Shown here piece by piece: positions 10,412-20,162 of a stretch of 64,000 nt of DNA (the first letter of the stretch is position 1; every line of letters begins with the position of its first letter). Source of the stretch: Xanthomonas phaseoli pv. phaseoli (GTDB taxonomy: Bacteria > Pseudomonadota > Gammaproteobacteria > Xanthomonadales > Xanthomonadaceae); NCBI GenBank assembly GCA_022749655.1, contig CP094243.1:3162001-3226000 (forward strand). The letters run 5' to 3'. Under the pieces are notes generated by a model that did not search any database, was not told where the DNA came from, and saw nothing but the letters and a program-made list of their open reading frames with translations. The position numbers and the translations under genes were made by a program.

Positions 10412-13085
10412 ATGCATTCCTTCAACCGCCTTTCGGTCGGTACGCGGCTCTCCGCACTGCTCACGCTGGTCATTGCCATCTCGCTGGGTCTGTTGGCCCT
10501 GACCATCTACCGCCAGTCCGCTGGCGATATCGAATCGCAGGTCAAGGCCGAGCTGCGCTCCAGTACCCGGCTGATGCAGCAGTCGGTGGCGATGTACGAC
10601 GTCACCCTCAGCGAAGGCACCCAACGTTTGGGCAGCGTGTTCGACGACATGCTCCCGGCCGGGACGCGCGAACTCGATAGCGCCAGCACGGTCACCATCG
10701 GCGAACAGAACACGCCGTCGCTGCGTGCCGGCAAGCAGGCCTTGAATCTCAATTTCGACGCCGTGGACCGCTTTGCCAAGGCGACCGGCGGCGTTGCCAC
10801 GATCTTCGCCCGTACCGGCGACGACTTCGTGCGCATCACCACCTCGCTGCGTAACAAGCAGAACGAACGTGTCATCGGCACCCTGCTCGATCGCAAGGGC
10901 AAGGCCTACGCCGCCCTGTCGCAGGGCAAGAGCTTCACCGGCCAGGCGCAGCTATTCGGCGAGCAATACATGACCCATTACCAGCCGCTGCGCGATGCCG
11001 CCGGCGAGGTCATCGGTGCGCTGTTCGTCGGGCGCAACTATACCCAAGGCCTGGCCGCGCTCAAGGCCCAGGTCAGCACCACCAAACTGGGCCAGGACGG
11101 CTATTTCGTCATCGTCGACATGGCGCCGGGCGATCACCAGGGCCAGATCATTGCGGCCCCGGCCGGCACCCCGGCCACGTTGGCGGCACTGGTGCCGGCC
11201 GAACAGCAGGCCCTGTTGCAGGCGGTGCTGGACGGCAAGCAGCCCAGCGCCAACCTGCAGCTGCTGCGCGATGCCAAGGGCGCCAGCCAGGCGTTCGAAG
11301 TCACCGCACAGCGTTACGCGCCGTGGCAGTGGGCGGTGATCGGCGCGCAGCCGCGCAGCGCCATCGACGGCCCGCTGGATGCACTGATGGGCAGCATGCT
11401 GCTGTTCTCATTGGTGGTGCTTGCACTGTGCATCGCGGTGGTGTTCATTGCCGCGCGCAAGATGGTCACCCGCCCGTTGCTGGCAGTGGAACGCGTGCTT
11501 GGCGACGTGGCGGCCGGTCGCCTGGACAACCCGATTGAAATCGACCGGCATGACGAACTCGGCCGCCTGCTGCTCAACGCGCGCACCATGCGCGATGACC
11601 TGCGCGCGCGCCTGGAACGCGACCACCTGATCGCCAGCGAAGCACTGCGCGTGCGCACCGCCTTGGACGACGTCAGCACCAATGTGATGATCGCCGACGC
11701 CGAGCGCCGCATCATCTACGTCAATCGCCCGCTGCAACGCATGCTGTCGGAAATGCAGGACGTCCTGCGGCACGACCTGCCCGATTTCGATGCCACCGCA
11801 CTGGGCAATACCCGCATCGACCAGTTCCATCGCAATCCCGAGCACGCGCGCCTGCTGGATCAACTCAAGAACGCGCACACCGCACAGATCGAAATCGGTG
11901 GCCGCATCGTGCAGGAAGTGGTCAGCCCGGTCGTGGCTGCCACCGGCGAGCGCATGGGCTACGTGGTCGAATGGAGCGACCGTACCCAGGAAGTGCAGGT
12001 GGAACAGGAAGTCGCGCACGTGGTGGAAGCCGCCGCGGCCGGCGACCTCAGCGAGCGGATCGACGTGCGCGGCAAGCAGGGCTTCCTGTTGCTGCTGGCC
12101 CAACAGCTCAACACGCTGCTGGACAACAACGCCGACGGCCTGTCGCGCGTCTCCGCCCTGCTCTCCTCGCTGTCGCAAGGCGACTTGACCGCACGCATGG
12201 ACGGCGCGCTGCAGGGCGTCTTCGCCACCATCCGCGACGACGCCAACGCCACCGCCGACCAGCTCGCCGGCATCGTGCGTCGTATCAAGGACTCCTCGCT
12301 GACGATCAATTCGGCCGCCACCGAAATCGCCACCGGCAACGGCGACCTGTCGCGTCGCACCGAACAGCAGGCGGCCGCGCTGGAGGAAACCGCAGCCTCC
12401 ATGGAAGAACTCACTGCCACCGTCAAGCAGAACGCCGACAATGCCGACCAGGCCAATCGTCTGGTGCTGGATGCTGCCGGTGTCGCGGCAAAGGGCGGCG
12501 ACGTGGTGAACCGCGTGGTCACCACCATGGCCGACATCGACGCCTCGTCGAAAAAGATTGCCGAGATCATCAGCGTCATCGACGGCATCGCCTTCCAGAC
12601 CAATATCCTCGCATTGAACGCGGCGGTGGAAGCGGCGCGCGCCGGCGAGCAGGGCCGTGGCTTTGCCGTGGTGGCCTCGGAGGTCCGCACGCTGGCACAG
12701 CGCTCGGCCGGCGCAGCCAAGGAGATCAAGCACCTGATCGAAGACTCGGTGACCCGCATCGGCAACGGTGCGGCACTGGCTTCCGAAGCCGGCAGCACCA
12801 TGCAGCAGGTGGTGACCTCGGTGCAGCGCGTCACCGACATCATGGGCGAAATCACCAGCGCTTCGCGCGAACAGGCCGCAGGCATCACCCAGGTCAACCA
12901 GACCGTGACCCAGATGGACGAAACCACCCCAGCAGAACGCTGCGCTGGTGGAAGAAGCCACCGCCGCCGCACGCTCGATGGAAGACCAGGCCGCGCAGCT
13001 GGTCGATGCGGTCGCAGTGTTCCGCCTGGAGCCGCAGGACCGCCTGAGCACCTTGCTGGCCAACGCACGCCACGCCTACAGCTGA
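10412..13085 (+). CDS. Methyl-accepting chemotaxis protein 5 (Cache type), frameshifted near the 3' end
   Basis: Chemoreceptor, about 890 residues when restored. TM1 is near 11-33, a large Cache-like periplasmic sensor of nearly 300 residues follows, TM2 is near 330-350, then HAMP, a cytoplasmic PAS-like domain near 410-530, a HAMP-like repeat and the signalling domain. At 12927-12930 the sequence reads CCCC where every paralogue has CCC. The uncorrected frame gives an Arg-rich tail ending at 13126. Removing one C restores the usual [16 protein letters not shown] segment and an end HAYS at 13085. The restored protein lacks the WxxF tether. The indel is probably a sequencing error because the rest of the gene is conserved. 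Confidence 0.9.
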
Positions 13086-13129
13086 GACGGCAACGGCGAC
13101 GCATTGCAGCCTATTCACAGCGGTGAGGG

Positions 13130-13660
13130 CGCGGTGCCCTCGCCGCCCGCGGGATACGCCGTGAAGCCATCCATGGGGCTCGATGGCGGCATCCATGCCG
13201 CCAACGGTCGCGCAAGCAGCCAGGACACCGCACCAAAGCGCTGGCTGGCGGTGTGTTGACGAGCGAGGAACACCGCGTCGGCGGATGTTGGCTGCTTTGA
13301 AACCCCTGCACCGACCAAGGCGAATGGTCCTTGCCTGCCCACCGTCGCGGGACCCTTGGCGGCATGCATGCCGCTAGGGAGCTGACATGGACGTATTTGC
13401 AGCGTGTCCTGCGATGGTGGGCGGGCAAGGCCTTGCAGCAAGCGCGAAGACGTCGTGGGCGCACCGCTCGCCGCAGGCGCCGTAGACCCGTCCATCGATC
13501 GCACAAGCGGCGAGGACACCGCCCCACACAGCTGTCTGGTGGCGCGACTGAACAACGCGGACCGCGCCCGTGGCCTGCTGGTCGCCTGTCGAAACGCCGC
13601 ACACCGACCAACGCGACGGGCACTTGCCCGCACACGCTCGCGGGGCACGCAGACGAGTTT
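13130..13660. repeat. Diverged duplicated intergenic sequence
   Basis: The gene-free stretch between MCP5 and ycgR contains two related segments, about 13208-13350 and 13498-13645. They share ordered blocks, for example AGGACACCGC, then CACCGACCAA, then a TCGCGGG block, in matching order and similar spacing. Neither copy has a convincing open frame. It is probably a degenerate intergenic repeat rather than a gene. Confidence 0.5.
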
Positions 13661-13672
13661 CGTCAGCCGCCT

Positions 13673-13698
13673 TAAAGATTTGGCGTTGCCGCCGATAT
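13673..13698 (+). promoter_or_regulatory. Candidate sigma-28 (FliA) promoter of ycgR
   Basis: TAAAGATT, 10 bases, then GCCGATAT. Both elements are close to the sigma-28 pattern; the spacer is one base short. It lies about 60 bases before the YcgR start, which fits a flagellar-class gene. Confidence 0.6.
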
Positions 13699-13756
13699 CA
13701 AGGCGACGCCAGGACAACCCGCCAGGCGCCTTCCCGCTTCCACTGTGCTTGTGCCC

Positions 13757-14542
13757 ATGTCCCAAGGCGATACCTCAGAGCTGGACCACGACGCCGATCA
13801 CCTCGCCGAAGGTGACGAGCGCTACCTGCTGCGCAACAAGCGGCAGATCCGTGGATTGCTGCGCCAGCTGCTCGACCAACGCGCCATCGTGACCATGCAT
13901 GTGGCCGGCCGCGACATGGCCGTGCCCACCGCCGTGCTGGAAGTGGACGAAGACGACGACTGCGTGATCCTGGACGGCAGCCATAACGACGCCTCCAACC
14001 GCGCCATCGAAGGCGCCAAATACCTGCTGTGCTACGCCCAACTGGAACGGGTGAACATCCGCTTCCGCCTGGAAAAGGCCGAACGGATCGAGCGCGACAT
14101 CCACGTCGCCTTCCGCGTCGACCTGCCTGCTGCGATGTACCACATGCAGCGGCGCGAATCGTACCGGCTGGAAACGCCGATCACCGATTCGCCCGTCTGC
14201 ACCATCCGCCAGGAAGCCGCGCAGGGAAACGAGTTCAACCTGCAGCTGCGCGTGATCGACATCAGCAGCGGCGGCCTGGCGGTGTCGCTCACCGACGGCA
14301 TGCCCTTGCTCGAACCGCAACGCACCTACCGCAACTGCATCCTGCAATTGCCCGACACCGCCCCGATCACGCTGCCGCTGACGGTATGCAGCCAGCACAA
14401 GCAGACCCTGCCCAACGGCAGCGAAGGCTTCCGGATCGGCATGCAGTTCAGCGACCTGCCGCGCGGCGCCGACGAAACCATCCAGCGCTACATTTTCCGT
14501 GTCGACCGCCAGCGCAATGCGCGCAAGAGCGGCGTGTTCTGA
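13757..14542 (+). CDS. ycgR: Flagellar brake protein YcgR (PilZ domain)
   Basis: Cytoplasmic c-di-GMP receptor of 261 residues that in other bacteria slows the flagellar motor. The N-terminal half is the YcgR domain. The C-terminal half is a PilZ domain with both c-di-GMP-binding signatures: an RRESYR motif (RxxxR) near residue 133 and DISSGG (DxSxxG) further on. The start at 13757 (MSQGDTS) is preferred over one four codons upstream. It sits between two chemotaxis genes behind a sigma-28-like promoter, so it links c-di-GMP levels to motility in the same island that encodes an EAL-domain protein. Confidence 0.88.
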   Translation: MSQGDTSELDHDADHLAEGDERYLLRNKRQIRGLLRQLLDQRAIVTMHVAGRDMAVPTAVLEVDEDDDCVILDGSHNDASNRAIEGAKYLLCYAQLERVNIRFRLEKAERIERDIHVAFRVDLPAAMYHMQRRESYRLETPITDSPVCTIRQEAAQGNEFNLQLRVIDISSGGLAVSLTDGMPLLEPQRTYRNCILQLPDTAPITLPLTVCSQHKQTLPNGSEGFRIGMQFSDLPRGADETIQRYIFRVDRQRNARKSGVF

Positions 14543-14676
14543 ACCCTCATCTACCACGCGGGGCCGGCACCTAAAGTTGCCGCCGACCCCGCCGATGTTG
14601 CTAGGGCATCCCGCATCCGTCTCTGCTGCCGCAGTCCTGCCTAACCTGACACTTAGCCGCAACGCCCGGAGTTTCC

Positions 14677-15158
14677 ATGAACGACAAAAGCACTGCCACC
14701 GGCACCGGTGGTGAATTCCTCAGCTTCGCCCTGGGCGAAGAACACTACGGCGTGGATATCCTGAAAGTGCAGGAAATCCGCGGCTACGATTCGGTCACCC
14801 GCCTGCCCGACGCGCCGGATTACATCAAGGGTGTGATCAACCTGCGCGGCACCATCGTGCCGGTGATCGACCTGCGCCTGAAGCTGCGCCTGAAAGAGGC
14901 GCGCTACGACGCCTTCACCGTGATGATCGTGCTCAACGTCGAAGACCGCGTGGTCGGCATCGTCGTGGACAGCGTGTCCGACGTGATTCCGCTCAACGAC
15001 GACCAGATCCGCCCCACCCCGAATTCGGTGCGTCGGTCGACACCCGCTTCATCTCCGGTATCGGCACCCAGGACGATCGCATGTTGATCCTGCTGGATAT
15101 CGAAACCTTGCTCGACAGCACCGAGCTGGGTCAGCAGCTGGTGGAAGAAGCCGCCTGA
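14677..15158 (+). CDS. cheW: Chemotaxis coupling protein CheW, frameshifted in the last third
   Basis: Adaptor that couples receptors to CheA, about 160 residues when restored. The sequence opens MNDKSTATG and carries the CheW signature region (GVINLRGTIVPVIDLR, then VVDSVSDVIPL). At 15017-15020 the run reads CCCC; the uncorrected frame then gives a foreign tail ending at 15087. One extra C gives ASVDTRFISGIGTQDDRM, then the usual ILLDIE segment, ending QQLVEEAA at 15158. A GGAG ribosome-binding site lies just before the ATG. The break is most likely a homopolymer error. Confidence 0.9.
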
Positions 15159-15524
15159 TTCAAACGGCTGCGTTGCCTCGCCTGCGGTCGCCGGAGAGGT
15201 GTAGAGGAATGCAGGAGCCGCCGTCTACGACAGGCGGCTACCAAACGACTGCCAAGCCGCCAGAAGGCGCGTGGTCGGCGCACTGAATCCTGATGTCGCA
15301 TGCGTGCACTCCGGCTTCTGTGCCCCGCGCCCCACCTGGTGGCCGACTTGCTCCGTTTCGGTAGCCGCTTTTGGGCGTATGCGGCATGTTCCTGCACCCA
15401 TTGCACCGCTCCGGCGGCCGCAACGCGTCTGTGCAACCGCATCTACGACCATCGCGTGTCGGGATGCTCCCGACACGCGACGCACCACTCGATAGAACTG
15501 AGATAAAAATCACGTTTTCCGGAT
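15159..15524. other. Intergenic region with a perfect 13-bp hairpin
   Basis: No credible gene. A near-ideal inverted repeat lies at 15452-15480 (TCGCGTGTCGGGA, loop TGC, TCCCGACACGCGA). It has no T-run on either side, so it may be a processing or stability element or a weak terminator for cheW rather than a classical terminator. Confidence 0.55.
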
Positions 15525-15551
15525 TCAAGTTGAACGGCGGCTAGCCGATAG
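15525..15551 (+). promoter_or_regulatory. Candidate sigma-28 (FliA) promoter
   Basis: TCAAGTTG, 11 bases, then GCCGATAG: canonical spacing and seven of eight -10 positions. It lies about 60 bases before the small exported protein at 15614 and may also serve MCP6. Confidence 0.65.
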
Positions 15552-15613
15552 CTGAATGAAGCCCGCGTCCACACAACGGGTCACCGTTCGACTTTTGATT
15601 TCTGGAGAATCCT

Positions 15614-15997
15614 ATGAAGTTCCTGCTCTCGCTCCTCCCCGTCGCTGCTCTCGTGATCGTTGCTCCCACGCTGTCGGCCCAGTCGCAGGAAATGATTCCG
15701 CCGGAAATGGCGACGCGCTTCGTCGGCAAGGACGGCATGGTGTGCGGCAAGGTCGAAAAGGCCAAGTACGCGCAGAGCTCTGAAGGCGAACCCACCTTCC
15801 TGTACATGGGCGGCATGTTCCCGCGCCACACCTTCTCCGCACGCATCGACGGCGCCAACCGCGGCAAGTTCAGCTTCGCCCCGGAAACGCTCGAAGGTAA
15901 GGACGTCTGCGTCCTGGGCAAGATCCAGCGCGACAGTTCGCGCGCCGAAATCGAAGTCAGCTCCCCGGCCAGCCTGAAGCTCGCCACCATCAAGTAA
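15614..15997 (+). CDS. Small exported protein of unknown function
   Basis: 127 residues. A Sec-type signal peptide is visible at residues 1-22 (LLSLLPVAALVIVAPTLSA), with likely cleavage after SA. The mature part (about 105 residues) is rich in short beta-type segments with two Cys (MVCGK and DVCVLGK), which could form a disulfide in the periplasm. The pattern suggests an OB-like or small beta-barrel fold but I do not recognise the family with confidence. A GGAG ribosome-binding site precedes the ATG. Its position between chemotaxis genes and behind a sigma-28-like promoter suggests co-regulation with motility. Confidence 0.75.
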   Translation: MKFLLSLLPVAALVIVAPTLSAQSQEMIPPEMATRFVGKDGMVCGKVEKAKYAQSSEGEPTFLYMGGMFPRHTFSARIDGANRGKFSFAPETLEGKDVCVLGKIQRDSSRAEIEVSSPASLKLATIK

Positions 15998-16004
15998 TCG
16001 CTTC

Positions 16005-16038
16005 GCACATCGCCACGCCCTCGCGCGTGGCGATGTGC
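16005..16038. terminator. Hairpin between the exported protein and MCP6
   Basis: Perfect 14-bp inverted repeat (GCACATCGCCACGC and GCGTGGCGATGTGC) with a 6-base loop, 8 bases after the stop of the exported protein. The tail is only TGTTG, so termination may be partial and MCP6 may be read through. Confidence 0.5.
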
Positions 16039-16080
16039 TGTTGCGGCTATGCGGACTGACTTCTATGGGGAATCGTGTCA

Positions 16081-18462
16081 ATGCAATGGATCAACAATCT
16101 GAAACTGATGCCCAAGCTGATGCTGGCGTTCGGCATCGTGCTGCTGATCATGCTCGTCCAGGGCGTCATCGCCTATTCGGGCCTGGCCTCGCTCAATAAC
16201 GTCACCCGCGACCTGGCTGGCAACACCATGTCCAGCGTGCGCGAGGCAGGCGATCTGCGCGGCATGCTCGGCGAATACCGGAATGCGGCCTACCAGAACC
16301 TGGTGCGCGCCAGCGACTCGGTCAAGCAGGAAGCCAAGGTCCGCGCCAAGAGGCTCAATGGCGAGATCGAAGCCACCATCAAGGGCTACCCGCGCCTGAT
16401 CGAAAGCCCGCAACAGAAGAAGCTGTTCGATGTGTTCGTGGCGGACTGGAAGAAGGCGTCGGCCTCCTATGCCAGCGTCGACGAAATGATGGAGCTGAAC
16501 CTGCCCGACGACGCCATCGACACCTTCGTCGGCGAGACCCGTACCCTGCATAACAAGGCCAAGGATTCGCTGGCTGCCTTGATCGCCGAAGACAACCTGC
16601 TCGCGCAGGCTGCCAAGACCAAGGCCGAAAAGGTCCACGCCACCTCCGTCACGCTGACCCTGGTGGTGCTGTTGATCGGCATCGCCGGCGGCCTGGGCCT
16701 GGCCTTCCTGTTCGCCCGTTCCATCGTCAAGAGCATGCGCAGTGCGGTCACCACGGCCACCGAAATTGCCGGCGGCAAGCTGGACGGCCAGATCAACGTG
16801 CAGGGCCAGGACGAAGTAGGCGAATTGATGCGCTCCATGCAGCGCATGCAGCGCGACCTGAAGGAACGCATCGAACGCGACCAGGAGATTGCCGACGAAA
16901 ACCTGCGCATCCGCACCGCGCTGGACAAGTCCTCGACCGGCACCTTCATCACCGATCCCGAGCGCGTGATGATCTACGCCAACGACGCCTTCAAGAAGAT
17001 CGTGGCGCAGTACGAAAGCAGCATCCGCCTGGCATCGCCCGAGTTCGATGCGAGCAAGGTCATCGGCCAGCACATCAGCTACCTGGGTTTGTCGGATGCG
17101 ACCGTGCGCAAGGCCATTGCCGCACTGGAACGCGATGGCGTCACCAGCTTCGAAGAGCGTTTTGGCGAAGTGGTGCTGGCGCAGACCGTCACCTCCATCA
17201 AGAACGAACAGGGCGAGACCAGCGGCGAAGTCTGCGAATGGCGCGACCGCACCATCGAAGTGCAGGTGGAAGAAGAAGTGGCCCGCATCGTGCGCGCCGC
17301 CGCCAGTGGCGACATGAGCGGGCGTGTGGAAACCGATGGCAAGCAGGGCTTCTTCCTGCAGCTGGCGCAGCAGCTCAACGGCTTGCTGGATGCCAATGCC
17401 GGCAGCCTGGAACAGATTTCGACCCTGCTGTCCGCGCTGTCGCGTGGCGACCTGACCGTGCGCATGCATGGCGAGTTCAGCGGCGTGTTCGCGCAGATGC
17501 GTGACGATGCCAATGCCACCGCCGAGCAGCTGGCCGACATCGTCGGACGCATCAAGCTGTCGTCCACTGCGATCAATTCGGCCGCTGGCGAAATCGCGTC
17601 GGGCAACAGCGACCTGTCGCACCGCACCGAGCAGCAGGCCGCCAACCTGGAAGAAACCGCCGCCTCGATGGAGGAGCTCACCTCCACCGTCAAGCAGAAT
17701 GCCGAAAGCGCCCGTCAGGCCAACCAGCTTGCCATCGGCGCCACCGGCGTGGCCTCGCAAGGCGGTGAAGTGGTGTCGCAGGTGGTCACCACCATGTCCG
17801 GCATCGAAGCCTCGTCCAAGAAGATCGCCGACATCATCAGCGTCATCGACGGCATCGCGTTCCAGACCAATATCCTGGCGTTGAATGCCGCAGTGGAAGC
17901 GGCACGTGCCGGCGAACAGGGTCGCGGTTTTGCCGTGGTGGCCTCCGAGGTGCGCACGCTGGCCCAGCGTTCGGCCGGTGCGGCGAAGGAGATCAAGGGC
18001 CTGATCGACGACTCCGTGCACAAGGTAGCCGAGGGCTCGGCACTGGTGCGCAAGGCGGGCGCCACCATGGCCGACATCGTGGCCAGCGTGCAGCGCGTGA
18101 CCGACATCATGGGCGAGATCTCTGCCGCTTCGCAGGAGCAGTCATCCGGGATCGAGCAGGTCAACCAGACCATCACCCAGATGGACGAAACCACCCAGCA
18201 GAACGCCGCGCTGGTGGAAGAAGCCACTGCCGCCGCCCGCTCGATGGAAGAGCAGGCGGGTCATCTGGCCGAAGCGGTGTCGGTGTTCAAGCTGGACGAC
18301 TCGGCGACGCAGGCGCCGCAGAGTGCGCGCGTCCGGCCGATCGCCTCGCGCCCGGTTGCAGTCAAAAGCGCCGCCAAGCCGGTGGCACGCGCAGCGGCAA
18401 GCGCGTCGAGGCCAGCCCAATCCCAGGCCGCGCTGGCCGACGGTAACTGGCAAGAGTTCTGA
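16081..18462 (+). CDS. Methyl-accepting chemotaxis protein 6 (with PAS domain)
   Basis: Chemoreceptor of 793 residues from the ATG at 16081. A GTG two codons upstream is less likely because the GGGGA ribosome-binding site is then too close. TM1 is near 10-31, a four-helix periplasmic domain of about 155 residues follows, TM2 is near 190-214, then HAMP, a PAS-like domain near 280-410 ([20 protein letters not shown]), another HAMP-like repeat and the signalling domain with a canonical tip. It ends in NWQEF, closest of all the receptors to the enterobacterial NWETF tether. The PAS region is related to that of MCP5. Confidence 0.95.
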   Translation: MQWINNLKLMPKLMLAFGIVLLIMLVQGVIAYSGLASLNNVTRDLAGNTMSSVREAGDLRGMLGEYRNAAYQNLVRASDSVKQEAKVRAKRLNGEIEATIKGYPRLIESPQQKKLFDVFVADWKKASASYASVDEMMELNLPDDAIDTFVGETRTLHNKAKDSLAALIAEDNLLAQAAKTKAEKVHATSVTLTLVVLLIGIAGGLGLAFLFARSIVKSMRSAVTTATEIAGGKLDGQINVQGQDEVGELMRSMQRMQRDLKERIERDQEIADENLRIRTALDKSSTGTFITDPERVMIYANDAFKKIVAQYESSIRLASPEFDASKVIGQHISYLGLSDATVRKAIAALERDGVTSFEERFGEVVLAQTVTSIKNEQGETSGEVCEWRDRTIEVQVEEEVARIVRAAASGDMSGRVETDGKQGFFLQLAQQLNGLLDANAGSLEQISTLLSALSRGDLTVRMHGEFSGVFAQMRDDANATAEQLADIVGRIKLSSTAINSAAGEIASGNSDLSHRTEQQAANLEETAASMEELTSTVKQNAESARQANQLAIGATGVASQGGEVVSQVVTTMSGIEASSKKIADIISVIDGIAFQTNILALNAAVEAARAGEQGRGFAVVASEVRTLAQRSAGAAKEIKGLIDDSVHKVAEGSALVRKAGATMADIVASVQRVTDIMGEISAASQEQSSGIEQVNQTITQMDETTQQNAALVEEATAAARSMEEQAGHLAEAVSVFKLDDSATQAPQSARVRPIASRPVAVKSAAKPVARAAASASRPAQSQAALADGNWQEF

Positions 18463-18477
18463 TTCACCGCTGTCACC

Positions 18478-18512
18478 CAACGCCCCGGCTTGCCGGGGCG
18501 TTGTGCATTTTG
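18478..18512 (+). terminator. Rho-independent terminator of MCP6
   Basis: Perfect 11-bp stem (CAACGCCCCGG and CCGGGGCGTTG) with a CTTG loop, followed by TGCATTTT, 15 bases after the MCP6 stop. Confidence 0.8.
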
Positions 18513-18652
18513 GCCAGGCACCTGGGGTGATCCTCGTAGGTAGATGCCGGGACACCTGGCGGTCGTCCTTGCCCTCTGAGCGGCCCACCACCAGCCGCCG
18601 CCCCATCGCACGCGCCAGCGAACCCAACCGCTTCCAATCCACGCATTGGCGC

Positions 18653-18680
18653 TTCAGTTGCGCGACTCCGTGGCCGATAT
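18653..18680 (+). promoter_or_regulatory. Candidate sigma-28 (FliA) promoter of cheRDB
   Basis: TTCAGTTG, 12 bases, then GCCGATAT, 22 bases before the cheR ATG. The -10 element is strong and the -35 element is weak. Confidence 0.55.
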
Positions 18681-18702
18681 CCAGTTATAGCTCACGACGC
18701 GT

Positions 18703-19563
18703 ATGGATATGACGACTACGATTCCCGCTTCAGACACACGCGAATTTGATTTCGGCGACCGCGACTTCAAGCGCGTCTGCGACCTGATCTACCAGCGTGT
18801 CGGCATCGCATTGGCGCCAGCCAAGCGCGACATGGTGTATGGCCGCCTGTCGCGTCGTCTGCGCGTGCTCGGCCTGCGCTCGTTCCGCGATTACCTCGAC
18901 CAGCTCGAAGCCGGCAACGATGAAGAAGAATGGCAGGCGTTCACCAATGCGCTGACCACCAACCTGACCTCGTTCTTCCGCGAGCCGCACCATTTCGACA
19001 AGCTGCGCGAAGAACTGCAAAAGCGCGCCTCGCAGGCGCCGTTGAAGATCTGGTCGTGCGCCGCCTCCACCGGCGAGGAGCCCTACTCTATCGCCATCAC
19101 CGCCTGCGAAGCCTTCGGCACGCTGACCCCGCCGGTGAGCATCGTGGCCACCGACGTCGACACCCAGGTCCTGGAAACCGCATCGCGCGGCGTCTATGCC
19201 ATCGACCGCGTCGCCTCGCTGGATGCAGCGATCAAGCGCAAGTACTTCCAGCGCGGCAGCGGCCCCAACGAAGGCAAATGCCGGGTCATTCCGGCGCTGC
19301 GCCAGCTCATCGAATACCGCCAGTTGAATCTGCTGGCGCCGCGTTACGACGTCGGCGGTCCGTATGCGGCACTGTTCTGCCGCAACGTGATGATCTACTT
19401 CGACAAGCCCACCCAGCGCGGCATCCTGTCGCGCCTGGTCAGCCACATGGGCGAGGACGGTCTGCTCTACACCGGGCACTCGGAGAACTACCTGCACGCG
19501 GCCGACCTGATCCAGCCGTGCGGGCGCACGCTGTATCGGCGCGCACCGCGCGCAGGAGCCTGA
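18703..19563 (+). CDS. cheR: Chemotaxis protein methyltransferase CheR
   Basis: Transfers methyl groups from S-adenosylmethionine to glutamates of the chemoreceptors. 286 residues, the usual length. The N-terminal all-helical domain is followed by the SAM-binding domain with [27 protein letters not shown] and the terminal FCRNVMIYF motif. ATG at 18703 is used; a second ATG two codons later is possible. First gene of the cheR-cheD-cheB series. It probably docks on the WQEF tails of MCP1, 3, 4 and 6. Confidence 0.95.
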   Translation: MDMTTTIPASDTREFDFGDRDFKRVCDLIYQRVGIALAPAKRDMVYGRLSRRLRVLGLRSFRDYLDQLEAGNDEEEWQAFTNALTTNLTSFFREPHHFDKLREELQKRASQAPLKIWSCAASTGEEPYSIAITACEAFGTLTPPVSIVATDVDTQVLETASRGVYAIDRVASLDAAIKRKYFQRGSGPNEGKCRVIPALRQLIEYRQLNLLAPRYDVGGPYAALFCRNVMIYFDKPTQRGILSRLVSHMGEDGLLYTGHSENYLHAADLIQPCGRTLYRRAPRAGA

Positions 19564-19565
19564 GC

Positions 19566-20162
19566 ATGAGTACTGCCGTGCAAGTCGACGACGTCATGCG
19601 CTACCGCGATTCGCGGTTCCAGACCATTGCCGCCAAACTGCTGCCCACCCAATACCTGGTGGTGGACGACGACACCGCATTGACGACCACCTTGGGATCG
19701 TGCGTTGCAGCCTGCCTGCGCGACCCGGTGCTCAAGATTGGTGGCATGAACCACTTTCTGCTGCCCGAAGGCCAGGTCGGCGATGGCGCACCCACGCGCT
19801 ACGGCAGTTATGCCATGGAGCTGCTGATCAACGACATGCTCAAGCGCGGCGCGCACCGCAAACGCATCGAGGCCAAGGTCTTTGGCGGCGCCAACGTGCT
19901 GAAGGGCTTCACCAGCAACCCGGTCGGCACCCGCAACGCCGAGTTCGTGCGCCAGTACCTGCAGGCCGAACATATTCCCATCATCGCTGAAGATCTGTGT
20001 GGCATCCATCCGCGCAAGGTATGGTTCTTCGCGACGACTGGCCGCGTCGTCGTGCAGCGTTTGCCGCACGCGCACGAAGCCGAAGTCGCCGCCACCGAAT
20101 CGGCCGTGCGCGCCCGTCTGTCCAAAGCACCGGTTACCGGTGGAGTGGAGTTGTTCGAATGA
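19566..20162 (+). CDS. cheD: Chemoreceptor glutamine deamidase CheD
   Basis: 198 residues. CheD converts specific receptor glutamines to glutamate, creating methylation sites. The catalytic Cys lies in [10 protein letters not shown] and the His in GGMNHFLLP; both family residues are intact. It begins 2 bases after cheR ends, and its stop overlaps the cheB start by 4 bases (ATGA), which implies translational coupling. Confidence 0.95.
   Translation: MSTAVQVDDVMRYRDSRFQTIAAKLLPTQYLVVDDDTALTTTLGSCVAACLRDPVLKIGGMNHFLLPEGQVGDGAPTRYGSYAMELLINDMLKRGAHRKRIEAKVFGGANVLKGFTSNPVGTRNAEFVRQYLQAEHIPIIAEDLCGIHPRKVWFFATTGRVVVQRLPHAHEAEVAATESAVRARLSKAPVTGGVELFE

Noticed and set aside
10412-13126. MCP5 of 904 residues with an Arg-rich tail
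   Set aside because: The tail is an out-of-frame reading of the conserved [16 protein letters not shown] segment present in all paralogues.
15452-15480. Transposon end or attachment site at the 13-bp hairpin
   Set aside because: No neighbouring transposase, integrase or target-site duplication; it is more likely a transcript-end structure.
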